A stretch of DNA of 64,000 bases from Bryobacter sp. Its GTDB lineage: Bacteria > Acidobacteriota > Terriglobia > Bryobacterales > Bryobacteraceae. This document shows positions 19,123-28,485 of the stretch, in pieces. The stretch is from NCBI GenBank assembly GCA_022843625.1, contig JALHNH010000002.1:1-64000 (forward strand). The letters are read 5' to 3'. The notes under the pieces were generated by a model. That model was not told the DNA's origin. It did not search any database and saw nothing but the letters and a program-made list of their open reading frames with translations. Numbering within the stretch: the first letter of the stretch is position 1; each line of letters starts with the position of its first letter. Position numbers and translations under genes: made by a program.

Positions 19123-20790
19123 CTATCTTCCAAATTCCTTGCTGACGCGAGCGGCCTGGGCTTCTGCTGCTGTCAGGTTCTTGAGCGCACCGGCGACATT
19201 CATGCGGTCGAGGTCGGATTTGGCCTGCTCCAGATTCAACTTCATGGAAATCACTCGCTGGAGTGAGTCTGCCCGGATGGACATCCCTTTGGCTTCGAGG
19301 TCGGACTTCACCTTGTTGAACATTTGCTCTGTTGCCGCTACCTTGCCTGCAACTGCCGCATACTTGTCGCGGGCGTCGTCAAGGCCTTCTGGCTGCTGGG
19401 GCGCAGGTGGCGCTGCGGGAATTGTTGTTGGGGCTTGTTGCGCCGGCGGTGCTTGAGTTCTCACCACTTGTGTCTGTGGTTGCTGGGGCTGAGCAACTTG
19501 AGTTGTTGCAGGTTGAGCTGGCAAGCTCTGTTGGGATGTTTGTGCTGTTAGTGGAGGCTGTGATGCTGGCAGAGATGGGTCGGTTTTTGGCGGCTCCACC
19601 GCTTTTTCCACTGGAGTTACAACGGAGGGCTCCGTCGTCTTTTGAGGTTCCACCACAGTCGCTGCGGATTCTCCCCGGTCCATGAAGTAGAGTGCCGCGC
19701 CGCCGCCAAGCAGCAAGACCAGGCCTGCCGCTGTGAGAGCCAGCATCTTCGGGCTGAGTCCTTTGCTCGCCTTGGCGAGGACGGGTTGTCCCTTCATGAA
19801 GCGTTCGAGGTCTTCTGAAAGTTCTTGTGCCGTTGCGTACCTGAGGCGAGATTCGCGGTTCATTGCTTTGAGGACAACCATGTCGAGGTCGCCCATGACG
19901 CGCTTCTTGAGTTGTTTGGTGGTTTCCTGAGTGCGGGTTACGTCTTCGCGCACGCTTTCGCTGGGGGGCTTGGTGGTGCCCTGATCGGGGAGCTTGCCGG
20001 TGATCATCAGGTAGAGGATGACGCCGAGTGTGTAGATGTCGCTGCGGGCATCGGCCCGGCCGGTGAATTGCTCCGGGCTGGCATAGGCTGGGGTGAGTGG
20101 GGTGCCTTCGGCTGTGGTAAGTTCCATGCTGGCTGGCCCTAGCTGCTTGGCGATGCCGAAATCGAGGAGCTTGACGACTCCTTCGTTCGATACCAGGATG
20201 TTGCCGGGTTTGAGGTCGCGATGGATTACCTGATTCTGGTGCAGATACTGGAGAGCGTCGCAGAGTTTTTGGAAGAGCTTGAGGCGATCGTTGAGGCTGA
20301 GCTTGTCTTCGTCGCAGTACTTGTCGATTGGGCGGCCTTCGACGTATTCCATGACGTAAAAGGGCATGCTGTCGGTGGTGTCACCGCCGTCGAGAATGCG
20401 GGCGATATTAGGGTGGTCGAAGTTGGCCAGCACCTGACGCTCGTTGCGGAAGCGCTCAACGAATTCTGGAGTGACTGCGTCGCCTCGCAATAGTTTGATC
20501 GCGACGTTTTTGCGGAAGGCCCCGTCATCGCGTACGGCAAGATAAACAACACCCATGCCGCCTTTGCCGAGTTCTCGCAAGACCCTGTAGGGACCGATCA
20601 TCTGAGAGCTGCGGGCCGGGGCCATGGTCTTGGTTGGGGATTGCCCGGTCTTGAGCATCTGCAGGGCGATATCGACCAGATCTTCGCGCCCGGCACAGGC
20701 CTGACGCACGTAAGCCTCCCGTTGATCGACGGGGAGCTGGGCGGTGTAGCCCAACAGTTGGTTCAGCCATTCTTGAGTTTGCGGGTCCAT
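19123..20790 (-). CDS. Ser/Thr protein kinase with periplasmic helical tail
   Basis: A 555-residue PknB-type kinase. The kinase domain runs from about 66 to 330 with LGKGGMGVVYLAV, AIKLL, VIHRDLKPGNILV and LLDFGIAKQLG all intact. A membrane helix follows at about 348-368 (LALTAAGLVLLLGGGAALYF), then a Pro/Gln/Thr-rich linker to about 470. The last 80 residues are helical and homologous to the tail of the secreted protein at 17028-17756. The kinase therefore faces the cytoplasm and the tail the periplasm. It is first of three genes transcribed leftward, 30 bases before the CsgG-like gene. Upstream, 216 bases separate it from a divergent porin gene. Confidence 0.9.
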   Translation of the reverse strand: MDPQTQEWLNQLLGYTAQLPVDQREAYVRQACAGREDLVDIALQMLKTGQSPTKTMAPARSSQMIGPYRVLRELGKGGMGVVYLAVRDDGAFRKNVAIKLLRGDAVTPEFVERFRNERQVLANFDHPNIARILDGGDTTDSMPFYVMEYVEGRPIDKYCDEDKLSLNDRLKLFQKLCDALQYLHQNQVIHRDLKPGNILVSNEGVVKLLDFGIAKQLGPASMELTTAEGTPLTPAYASPEQFTGRADARSDIYTLGVILYLMITGKLPDQGTTKPPSESVREDVTRTQETTKQLKKRVMGDLDMVVLKAMNRESRLRYATAQELSEDLERFMKGQPVLAKASKGLSPKMLALTAAGLVLLLGGGAALYFMDRGESAATVVEPQKTTEPSVVTPVEKAVEPPKTDPSLPASQPPLTAQTSQQSLPAQPATTQVAQPQQPQTQVVRTQAPPAQQAPTTIPAAPPAPQQPEGLDDARDKYAAVAGKVAATEQMFNKVKSDLEAKGMSIRADSLQRVISMKLNLEQAKSDLDRMNVAGALKNLTAAEAQAARVSKEFGR

Positions 20791-21006
20791 GCGTGATCTA
20801 GTCTATTGTTCCACTTCTAACAAGCGCCGCCAATAGCGGAATTGGCTCATAAATCTTTAATCGGCATTTGCGTCAGAAGCTTCAATCTGGAGTCATGGAA
20901 GTCTTCGTCGCGATCGTGCGCTTGCGGCGCTAATGTGATGTGCTCAAAGAAGAGCGAATCAGCGGATTAAGGTTGAATTTCGCGCTGTAGCTAAGGAAGT
21001 AAAGCC

Positions 21007-22206
21007 ATGCATTATTTATATCTGTTGTTGCTTTCTCAGACTCCTACGGAGAAGTTGCTCCTGGAGAAAATTGCGGAACTCGAACTGAGGATTGCTGCGC
21101 TTGAAGGGAAAGCGGCTGCCCCTGTGGTTTCGACTGCCGTAGCCCCACAATCGCGGCAAGAGCCCAAAGCACCAGAAACAACTGTGAATTTCTATCTGGA
21201 TGGCCATTATGGATTCAACTTCAACCGGCCAGCGAGCGGGGCAAATGAGTTACGCGCCTTCGATGTCTCACACAACTCATTCACTCTCAGTCAGGGCACA
21301 CTGGTGCTGGAAAGAGCTGTCTCGCCCAGCGAGAAGCGCTACATTGGAGGCCGCCTCGATCTGCAATTTGGCCAAGCCACAAACACACTTCAAGGCAGCA
21401 CGTCGAACGAACCACGCCCTGCCATTTACCGGAATATTTTCCAGGCTTACGGTACTGTGATCGCTCCGGTGGGCAAGGGGCTCACCGTCGATATGGGCAA
21501 GTTTGCCAGTTCTCTCGGTTTTGAGACAAATTACGCCAAGGACCAGATGAACTACTCGCGTAGCTACTTCTTCAATTTTCTGCCCTTCTACCATATGGGG
21601 CTACGTGCCACCTATCCGGTGACGTCGAAGATCAACGCGACATACTGGCTGGTGAATGGCGCAAATCAGACTGAAGACTTCAACGGCTTCAAGAGCCAGG
21701 CTGTGATTCTGAATTTCAACCCCAGTTCCAGTGTGAGTGGCAACATGAATTACTATGCAGGCCGGGAAAGTCCTGGTGGGCGATCCGGGCGGTTTCACGT
21801 GCTTGATACCTACTGGAACTGGAATCTGAATCAGAAGATCACGCTAGCTGGAGAACTGGATTCCCTTGTGGGGCGCAGTCTTGCAGGCGGTGCTCCCAAA
21901 AGGGTGACCGGGGGAGTAGCCTATGCCCGGTATCGACTGAATCCGCGCTGGTCTCTGGCCTCGCGTTTTGGTCTGCTGAACGATAAAGGCGGGCTTTTCA
22001 GCGGATCGACGCAGAATTTGAGAGAGTTCACTTTGACGTCCACCCTGGATTTGGCAGCGGGCTTTCAGATGCGTTGGGAATACCGCCGGGATATGTCGAA
22101 TCAGGCCTACTTCGCAACCGACCGTGAAGGGGTTTTGAAGAAGGAAATGAGCACCGCACTGTTCGCGTTGATCTGGTGGTTTGGCGGAAAGCAAGGCCCC
22201 TGGTAG
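21007..22206 (+). CDS. Outer-membrane beta-barrel porin
   Basis: A 399-residue protein with a short N-terminal hydrophobic segment (MHYLYLLLLSQ) and a coiled-coil of about 20 residues (LLLEKIAELELRIAALEGK). The rest is an alternating beta-strand pattern ending in WWFGG, as in OmpL-like putative beta-barrel porins. Aromatic residues typical of girdle positions are frequent (YFFNFLPFYHMGLRATYPV). It probably forms a channel for small solutes. AAGGAAG lies ahead of the ATG. The 216-base region between this gene and the kinase shows no convincing regulatory motif. Confidence 0.75.
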   Translation: MHYLYLLLLSQTPTEKLLLEKIAELELRIAALEGKAAAPVVSTAVAPQSRQEPKAPETTVNFYLDGHYGFNFNRPASGANELRAFDVSHNSFTLSQGTLVLERAVSPSEKRYIGGRLDLQFGQATNTLQGSTSNEPRPAIYRNIFQAYGTVIAPVGKGLTVDMGKFASSLGFETNYAKDQMNYSRSYFFNFLPFYHMGLRATYPVTSKINATYWLVNGANQTEDFNGFKSQAVILNFNPSSSVSGNMNYYAGRESPGGRSGRFHVLDTYWNWNLNQKITLAGELDSLVGRSLAGGAPKRVTGGVAYARYRLNPRWSLASRFGLLNDKGGLFSGSTQNLREFTLTSTLDLAAGFQMRWEYRRDMSNQAYFATDREGVLKKEMSTALFALIWWFGGKQGPW

Positions 22207-22283
22207 AAAACGACGCCATCGCGACATATTCGCACTTCGAGACGAAAGTGCCGACGCAAAGACGTGGCCCGTTACGGATCGAC

Positions 22284-22955
22284 TTAACCGTGCTTGAGAT
22301 AGCGACCAGCAAGCAACAACACTGCGAGGCCAGCGATTCCGAGCCCAGCTGGTTCCGGCACCGGATTGGTCTCCTCCAGCGGCGTGCCCGAGCTGTTCAG
22401 TCGCGCGTTGTCGAAATTACCCAGTTGGGCCGATGTGCTCCCCAGGTAGATGGCGATCGCCTTCCCTGTGTCGCCAGCCACTGCCGTATAGGCAGCCGTG
22501 TACGTGGACCAACCACCCTGTGCTGGGGTCGTACCTGTCGCCAACACTCGCGTCGTCCCAATCACCAGTTCAATGAAGCCCAGCGTTTCTATTCCATAAT
22601 CCTTCCGCCATCCCAGGTCCACCTCAAGTGTATAGGTCAATCCCGCCACCGCTGTCACTCCAACGGTTTGCGTCAGCTCCGACCCAAAATGCGCATACCC
22701 GATATTCACTCCATCCGGAATTAAGTCAAAGAAGGCAGTCGTACTCGGCGGTCCCGGCTTAAAAGTCCCATAGTTGGCGGGAACCCCCGTAGGCTGCCAT
22801 CCCGACATCATACCCGGGTGAAACACGCAGTCCACCCCGCAACCATTCGTCGTCGGCACATTATCCTCGAACGAAGCGTTGGCGATCATGATTGATGCTC
22901 CCTGCGCCCCCATCGCCAAAGCCAAGCCCAAGATTCCCAGTTGGATTTTATTCAT
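22284..22955 (-). CDS. PEP-CTERM sorting-domain protein
   Basis: A 223-residue exported protein: signal peptide (MNKIQLGILGLALAMGAQGA), a beta-rich middle, and a C-terminal VPEPAGLGIAGLAVLLLAGR followed by YLKHG. The PEP motif, hydrophobic helix and basic end are the PEP-CTERM signal, cut by an exosortase. The middle resembles HAF- and DUF642-like extracellular domains (ASFEDNVPTTNG near residue 27), but no firm family is assigned. A strong AGGAGGG precedes the ATG at 22955. No exosortase gene is in the window. It belongs to a block with reversed GC skew. Confidence 0.85.
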   Translation of the reverse strand: MNKIQLGILGLALAMGAQGASIMIANASFEDNVPTTNGCGVDCVFHPGMMSGWQPTGVPANYGTFKPGPPSTTAFFDLIPDGVNIGYAHFGSELTQTVGVTAVAGLTYTLEVDLGWRKDYGIETLGFIELVIGTTRVLATGTTPAQGGWSTYTAAYTAVAGDTGKAIAIYLGSTSAQLGNFDNARLNSSGTPLEETNPVPEPAGLGIAGLAVLLLAGRYLKHG

Positions 22956-23019
22956 ATATTTATCCCTCCTGAGCCCTTATGCGCAGAGCTGACAGTTTTT
23001 TATCTCACTCTCGAAAAAA

Positions 23020-25203
23020 TTAGTTTCGCCCCTTCACATCTGCTTCCTTCATCGCCAGATGCGCTCGCAACAAGCCCACCCACCACTGTTTCTGCGATTC
23101 CACCTTTTCGAGCCGCGTACGGCACTCTCCAAACCACCGCTCCATCGCGGCATAATCTTTCCGTCCGATAGCCGCCCAACCCTTGGCTTTCAAGAGTTCC
23201 AACCGGTTCTGTTCCCAAAACGCCGCATCCCGGTCTGGCAATTGTGGCGATTCCAGGATCTCTTCGCTCCGCCGGATCACCCGCTCATTCTCCCCATACA
23301 TCACCATCCCCATATCCACGGTTTGCACCACATACTCCAGGTAGAGCGTCAACAACAACCGCGTGCTCAGTACGGATGGTTCGATCCGGTACAACTCTTC
23401 GGCCGCCCGGACTCCCTGCGTCATGGAATCGAGCAACTCGGGTGCCAGTTTCGCGAGCGAATCACCCGTCAGTAACCCGCCCATTAAGCGATACTGTTCG
23501 GCGGCATTTCTCCAATAGTTGCGCTCCGGTGCTCCCAACTGTTTCAATTCCGGTAGCCTGGCGAGCACCTTGCGCTGATTGGCAATCGCGAGGTCCAGCC
23601 CTTTGAGGCGTAAGCGTCGCGTCCTTCCATTCTCGATATACAGAAAGTGCTCCAGCGCCTCCCAGCTTCGTGGCTCCTGGCGCAGCCAGTTCTCCGTGTG
23701 CCGCTCCAGCTTTGCCGTGACAGCATCAGACTCTTCGATCCTTCGGCTGGTTCGCAACTTATCCGAGTAAACGCGTGCCGTATCTGAATAGGCTTTGCGG
23801 ACCTTCGGGTCCAGCGACTCAAATTGCCCCAAGGCCTCCCTGAGGCGGTAGGCTTTCTCAATCAGCGCGAAGGCTTCGGGTTCTCGATTCAGGCTCTGCG
23901 CCGTTGCCGTAAACATAAGACTTGAGGTCTTCTGATAGGCATCAGCCAGTTCTGTCTGCAGTCCCCGATCTGCTTTTGCCGCCGCTTCTAAATCCGCCAA
24001 GTACTTCGTAGCCGTTTCAAGCAGCATCCGCCTTGCGGTCATCGAGCCTGGCAGCTTTCTCACCTCCTGGTCGAGATCGAAGATCGCAACCCCTGCGAGT
24101 GTCCGTAAGTCATCGGCGCGCTTCTGCGCCCGCTCGTATTGCTTCCAAGCCACGACCAGCGCCACCAGCGTTAAGCCTACCGCCACCGCCCCGCCGATTG
24201 TTGCCCACGGCTGCCGCTTCACCAGACATTGCAAGCGATACCCAAGCCCATCCCCGTGTGCCCGCACCGGCCTCTTTTCAAGCCAACGCTGCAGGTCCGC
24301 CTCCATTTCCCCTACCGTCCCGTAGCGATCTGCGGATGCCATTGCCGACGCCTTCTTGCCAATCGAATTCAAGTCCTCCGCGCCTTCGCCGACGATCCGC
24401 TCCAGGATTCGCCCCAACGAGAAAACATCCATCGCCATGGAAGGCTCCTCGCCTGCCATTTGTTCCGGGCTGGAGTAGGCCCGTGTCCCTGCCCCCAGAT
24501 GCGTCTGCGTCACGTCGAGGGCGTGTCCGATTCCAAAGTCGACCAGCTTGGGAAATCCATCCGATGTGATCAAAATGTTGCTGGGCTTCAAATCGCGGTG
24601 TACGACCATCTGGCGGTGCGCCGCCGCTACGGCATTGCACACTTTTCGCATCACCTCGATTTTGCCCCGCAAGTTCATCCCCTCGACGGCGTCATCGAGG
24701 CGCTTTCCGTCCACGTATTCCATGAGCAGAAAAGGCATGCCGTTGTCGAGGGTTCCGCTCTCAATCAGGCCTGCGATAAAGGGATGCGAAAGCCGCGCTG
24801 CGAGTCTTCTTTCGCGGTCCCACAATGCCACTTGAGCCGGTGCGATGAGATGCTGGCGCAGAACCTTGAGTGCTCCTCTGCGCGAGACTCCCTCTTCCCC
24901 AAATTCAACCAGCCAAACCTCGCCCATTCCGCCCCGCCCCAACTCGCGGATTACCTCAAAGCGTCCTACCTGAATCCCTGCTTCCAGCACTCCCGATTGG
25001 CCCCAGAGCCGCATGGCGCTGTCTACACTTTGCTCGAATTCTTCTGCGGCCCCACGCTCCATCTCCAGCAACTGCTGCAGGCTCGCTCGCGATTGCGGGT
25101 CGAGGTCGATGGTAGCCAGAACGGCAAAGCGCTCGGTATCTTCGAGTTCTACAAGCCGCTCAAAAAGTTCTGCTTCTTCAATCGCACTGATCGGCATAAA
25201 CAA
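23020..25203 (-). CDS. Ser/Thr protein kinase with C-terminal helical repeat region
   Basis: A 727-residue kinase. The kinase domain spans about 80-310: LGRGGMGEVWLVEFG, VVHRDLKPSNILI and LVDFGIGHALD. DFG and HRD motifs are intact. A membrane helix is at about 333-353 (ATIGGAVAVGLTLVALVVAW). The large remaining region is helical and resembles the TPR-like part of planctomycete/acidobacterial WD- or TPR-linked kinases, probably outside the cytoplasm. The ECF sigma gene lies 30 bases upstream in the same direction. Such sigma/kinase pairs are common in this phylum; the signal is unknown. Confidence 0.85.
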   Translation of the reverse strand: MFMPISAIEEAELFERLVELEDTERFAVLATIDLDPQSRASLQQLLEMERGAAEEFEQSVDSAMRLWGQSGVLEAGIQVGRFEVIRELGRGGMGEVWLVEFGEEGVSRRGALKVLRQHLIAPAQVALWDRERRLAARLSHPFIAGLIESGTLDNGMPFLLMEYVDGKRLDDAVEGMNLRGKIEVMRKVCNAVAAAHRQMVVHRDLKPSNILITSDGFPKLVDFGIGHALDVTQTHLGAGTRAYSSPEQMAGEEPSMAMDVFSLGRILERIVGEGAEDLNSIGKKASAMASADRYGTVGEMEADLQRWLEKRPVRAHGDGLGYRLQCLVKRQPWATIGGAVAVGLTLVALVVAWKQYERAQKRADDLRTLAGVAIFDLDQEVRKLPGSMTARRMLLETATKYLADLEAAAKADRGLQTELADAYQKTSSLMFTATAQSLNREPEAFALIEKAYRLREALGQFESLDPKVRKAYSDTARVYSDKLRTSRRIEESDAVTAKLERHTENWLRQEPRSWEALEHFLYIENGRTRRLRLKGLDLAIANQRKVLARLPELKQLGAPERNYWRNAAEQYRLMGGLLTGDSLAKLAPELLDSMTQGVRAAEELYRIEPSVLSTRLLLTLYLEYVVQTVDMGMVMYGENERVIRRSEEILESPQLPDRDAAFWEQNRLELLKAKGWAAIGRKDYAAMERWFGECRTRLEKVESQKQWWVGLLRAHLAMKEADVKGRN

Positions 25204-25233
25204 AGTCTCATCCCGTTATGCGTAATCGAAGGC

Positions 25234-25773
25234 TCATTTTTGCGACATCGCACGGCGCAACCACCCTTGCCCGTACCGCAACTGCCTTCGTGCGCGCCCG
25301 ACATCCAATCCCAGATACCCAGCCGACTCTTCTGCTGTCAGGCCTCCAAAGAACCGGAGTTCAATCAATTGGGCTGCTTCCGGGGCAATCTTTTCAAGTT
25401 CTTTCAGTTGCTCGTCGAGGTCCAGCAAATGCGGTATTCGATTTGCCTGCTCATCCGCCACATGTTTCACCAGTTCGAGCGGTTTTTCCAGCCGTTTGTC
25501 TCTTCGCTGCGCTGTCCGGGAGCGTGCAAAGTCCACCAGGATTTGCCGCATGATTCTGGAAACCATTGCAAAAAAGTGCCCGCGATCTGCCACTTCTGGC
25601 AATCCGCTCCGCTTTAGCCTCAAGTAACACTCGTGCACCAGCGACTCTGTGCTCTCGCTTGAGAAGGATTCTTTTGCGAGGCGTTGCCGGGCAATTGCAT
25701 GCAAGTCCGGGTAAATGCGCTCAAACAGCAATGGCTCTGCCCCAGCGTCTCCAGCCCGAACCTGTGCGATCAA
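25234..25773 (-). CDS. ECF sigma factor (acidobacterial/planctomycete type)
   Basis: A 179-residue ECF sigma factor of the subgroup that precedes kinase genes. Region 2 covers PLLFERIYPDLHAIARQRLA to FFAMVSRIMRQILVDFARSR, and region 4 has LIELRFFGGLTAEESAGYLG followed by LDVGRARRQLRYGQGWL. No anti-sigma gene is adjacent; the kinase 30 bases downstream may regulate it. Start ATG at 25773 is divergent to the TPR-redoxin gene 51 bases away. Confidence 0.9.
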   Translation of the reverse strand: MIAQVRAGDAGAEPLLFERIYPDLHAIARQRLAKESFSSESTESLVHECYLRLKRSGLPEVADRGHFFAMVSRIMRQILVDFARSRTAQRRDKRLEKPLELVKHVADEQANRIPHLLDLDEQLKELEKIAPEAAQLIELRFFGGLTAEESAGYLGLDVGRARRQLRYGQGWLRRAMSQK

Positions 25774-25824
25774 TGTTGTTAACTCAGTCAGAATTCTCTT
25801 ATCTTAATTCGATACGCTTAGTGT

Positions 25825-27822
25825 GTGCGAATTCTTACTTTTTTGATTGTCCTCACCCTTAATGCTGCTGAGCCTCGGCCGGGGCACTCGCCCCACGGCG
25901 ATGCTTTCGATAGTGGTCCGCGCACCAGGCCGGTGTTGATGAAGGAGATTGGGGTTGCCAATTTCCCGATCACGCATAAGAACCCGGAGACGCAACGCTG
26001 GTTTAATCAGGGCAACGCGCTGCTGCATTCGTTTTGGGATTATGAAGCCGAGCGCAGCTTCCGCTGGTGTCTGAAGCTGGAGCCTGAAAATGCTATGTGC
26101 TACTGGGGGCTGGCTCGTGCGGCTGGGGATGAGCGTAGTGAGGCATTTATCAAAGAGGCGGCCAAGCGTAAGGCTGGCGTGACGGATCGCGAACGGCTTT
26201 ATATCGAGGCGCTCGAAGCTCGGGAACGGACCGATCGATTGCGGGACCGGGGTGACGAATATCGAGATCGCGCCCGTGACTACAAGAAGATTCTCGAGAC
26301 GATTTGTGTGAAGTACCCGGAGGATCAGGAGGCCAAGTTACTCCTGGCTCTGGCGAATATGGGGGACTCGCGCTATGGCACCGAGATGGTGTTACGTGAG
26401 GTGCAGGGCAAGCAGCCGGATCACCCGGGAGTGCATCACTATCGCATTCACAACTGGAATTATCATGAGCCGGAGCAGGCGCTTAAGAGTGCCAAGCGAT
26501 ACGGGGAAGTGGCTCCGAATATCGGCCATGCGCTGCACATGCCGGGGCACATTTACGCGACGGTTGGGATGTGGAAGGAGGCAGCCATTTCGATGGATGC
26601 GGCTACTCGTACCGAGGTTCGGCACATGCATGAGCGGCAAGTGTATCCGTTCAACTATTGGAACTGGGGCCATAACCGCGCTTACCTGAGCTACATCCAG
26701 GAGGAGCTGGGATTGCCGGAGTTGGCTATCGCCGGGGCTCGCGATTTGATAGACGCGCCGCAGGATCCGAAGTCGAATGATAAGTCGCCGTATAGCCCGC
26801 ATTCTCAGGGGATTCGCAGTATGGCTCGTGTGCTGGTGAAGTATGAACGCTGGAAGGAGTTGCTGGATACTCGTACGATTCCGTGGCGTGACAGCAAAGA
26901 GGACAAATTGCTGAAGGCTTATGTGGAGGCTCGGGCGCACTTTGGCCTTGGGGATCTGGATGCGGCTGAGAAGGCAATGTCTGAGTTGGACAAGCTGAAG
27001 GAAGACAAGAGCGTCGAGCGGATTTACAAGATCATGTCGGTGGAACTGAAAGCCCGGCTGGCGCTGGCCAAGGGTGATACGTTGCTTGGCTTGGGGCTGA
27101 TGACGGAGGCGGCTGAGAAGCAGTTTGAGTTGCAGAAGAGTGATAACGATCCGCCGCATTATCCGCAGGTTTTGTTTAACGCGCTGGGCGATGCTTATTT
27201 GAAGGCTGGTAGCAAGGATTTGGCTGTGGCTGCGTTTGAGAAGGCGCTGAAGCTGACTCGTAATGACCACTTTGCGTTGATTGGGCTGGAGCGCGCGGGG
27301 AAGCCGACGCAGATCAAGACTCCTGAGCCGGAGCGGTCTTACAACACGGATTCACTTGAGAAGTATGGGCCGAAGCAGTGGTCGCCGATTGCGGCTCCTT
27401 CGCTTGAGGCGACTGATGTGGATGGTAATACGGTGAAGCTGACTGAGCTTTCTGGCAAGAATGTGATTCTGGTTTTCTATCTCGGGAAGGAATGCCCGCA
27501 TTGCCTGAAGCAGTTGAAGGATTTGAAGGCGAAGTCGAGTGAATGGAAGCGTCTGAATACGGTTGTGTTGGCGGTGAGTGGCAATAGTGCGGAGCAGAAT
27601 CGCAGCCTGCTTGGGGATGAGGCGTATCAGGGGATCCGGTTCTTGAGCGACAAGGATCATGCCAATGCCAAGCGCTTTCTTTCTTACGATGATTTTGAAG
27701 GGATGGAGCTGCACGCGACGATTGTGATTGATAAGGAAGGGAAGTTGCGGTGGAGCCGGGTTGGCGGGGAGCCGTTTGAGGATATGGGGTTTTTGGCGAA
27801 GGCGATTGAGGCGGTGCGGTAG
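25825..27822 (+). CDS. TPR protein with C-terminal redoxin domain
   Basis: A 665-residue exported protein. The start is GTG at 25825 with a signal peptide (MRILTFLIVLTLNAAEP). TPR-like repeats fill residues about 45-480 (WFNQGNALLHSFWDYEAERS, DLAVAAFEKALKLTRNDHFA). A redoxin (AhpC/TSA) domain follows from about 525 with FYLGKECPHCLKQLKDL, where CPHC is the likely active site. A thiol-disulfide role in the periplasm is inferred from the fold. A decayed copy of its last 46 bases is found at 29282-29327. Confidence 0.8.
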   Translation: MRILTFLIVLTLNAAEPRPGHSPHGDAFDSGPRTRPVLMKEIGVANFPITHKNPETQRWFNQGNALLHSFWDYEAERSFRWCLKLEPENAMCYWGLARAAGDERSEAFIKEAAKRKAGVTDRERLYIEALEARERTDRLRDRGDEYRDRARDYKKILETICVKYPEDQEAKLLLALANMGDSRYGTEMVLREVQGKQPDHPGVHHYRIHNWNYHEPEQALKSAKRYGEVAPNIGHALHMPGHIYATVGMWKEAAISMDAATRTEVRHMHERQVYPFNYWNWGHNRAYLSYIQEELGLPELAIAGARDLIDAPQDPKSNDKSPYSPHSQGIRSMARVLVKYERWKELLDTRTIPWRDSKEDKLLKAYVEARAHFGLGDLDAAEKAMSELDKLKEDKSVERIYKIMSVELKARLALAKGDTLLGLGLMTEAAEKQFELQKSDNDPPHYPQVLFNALGDAYLKAGSKDLAVAAFEKALKLTRNDHFALIGLERAGKPTQIKTPEPERSYNTDSLEKYGPKQWSPIAAPSLEATDVDGNTVKLTELSGKNVILVFYLGKECPHCLKQLKDLKAKSSEWKRLNTVVLAVSGNSAEQNRSLLGDEAYQGIRFLSDKDHANAKRFLSYDDFEGMELHATIVIDKEGKLRWSRVGGEPFEDMGFLAKAIEAVR

Positions 27823-27828
27823 AGGTAC

Positions 27829-28098
27829 ATGCCTGAAATCAGCCGATTCTTCGGAATCATCATTCGAATGTTTTCCGAGCCTGGGATGACGCACCATGTG
27901 CCTCACTTCCACGCCTACTACCAGGGTGAGTCTGCTGTGTTCGCAATATCTCCAGTTGATTTGATGGCCGGGACATTACCCCAGAAACAAAGACGGCTTG
28001 TTGAGGCTTGGGCTGAGTTGCACCAAGCGGAATTAATGTCCGACTGGCAGTTGTTGCATTCCGGCCGTGCAGCCTTTCCCATTGATCCGTTGAAGTAA
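27829..28098 (+). CDS. DUF4160 protein
   Basis: An 89-residue DUF4160 protein. The family marks are ISRFFGIIIRMF, HHVPHFHAYYQG and LVEAWAELHQAELMSDWQLL. It starts six bases after the redoxin stop and is followed by a DUF2442 gene 13 bases on. The DUF4160/DUF2442 pair is common and behaves genetically like a toxin-antitoxin module, but its activity has not been settled. Confidence 0.85.
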   Translation: MPEISRFFGIIIRMFSEPGMTHHVPHFHAYYQGESAVFAISPVDLMAGTLPQKQRRLVEAWAELHQAELMSDWQLLHSGRAAFPIDPLK

Positions 28099-28111
28099 AA
28101 TTTAAGTAGCC

Positions 28112-28417
28112 ATGCTTCACCGAATCAGCAGAATCAATAGCTTTGCAATCCTAGCTGCGTATACACTGCGCATCGGCTTCGATGACGGAACGGAGCAAGT
28201 CATCGATTTTGAGCCTGTTTTGCATGGAGATCTGTATCGTCCTTTGCGGGATCTTGCATTATTCAATCAAGTTGCCTTGGACAAAGAGGTGCATACTCTG
28301 GTTTGGCCTAATGGGGCTGATTTTGACCCTGCGACGCTTCACGATTGGCCTGAGAACCGGGCAGCCTTTATTGAGATGGCTTCGCAGTGGGAAGCTCTGC
28401 AGGACCTAATGGCCTAG
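28112..28417 (+). CDS. DUF2442 protein
   Basis: A 101-residue DUF2442 protein, recognised from TLRIGFDDGTEQVIDFEPVL and VHTLVWPNGADFDPATLHDW. It is paired with the DUF4160 gene just upstream and is followed by hicA. In DUF4160/DUF2442 pairs this partner is sometimes proposed to be the DNA-binding or neutralising half; this is not shown. Confidence 0.8.
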   Translation: MLHRISRINSFAILAAYTLRIGFDDGTEQVIDFEPVLHGDLYRPLRDLALFNQVALDKEVHTLVWPNGADFDPATLHDWPENRAAFIEMASQWEALQDLMA

Positions 28418-28459
28418 CAAACGCTCAGGCAGCTGCATACAGAATCACTGTCTTGATCT

Positions 28460-28477
28460 GGTACCGGATTCGGTATC
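28460..28477. promoter_or_regulatory. Palindrome within a weak hicAB promoter
   Basis: GGTACCG-GATT-CGGTATC is an inverted repeat with 6 of 7 arm positions paired. A -35-like TTGATC (28453-28458) and a -10-like TATCAT (28474-28479) flank it with a 15-base spacer, which is short. The palindrome overlaps the -10 and sits 8 bases before the GTG of hicA. HicB proteins often repress their own promoters at such sites; the binding is inferred. Confidence 0.45.
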
Positions 28478-28485
28478 ATTCTATT

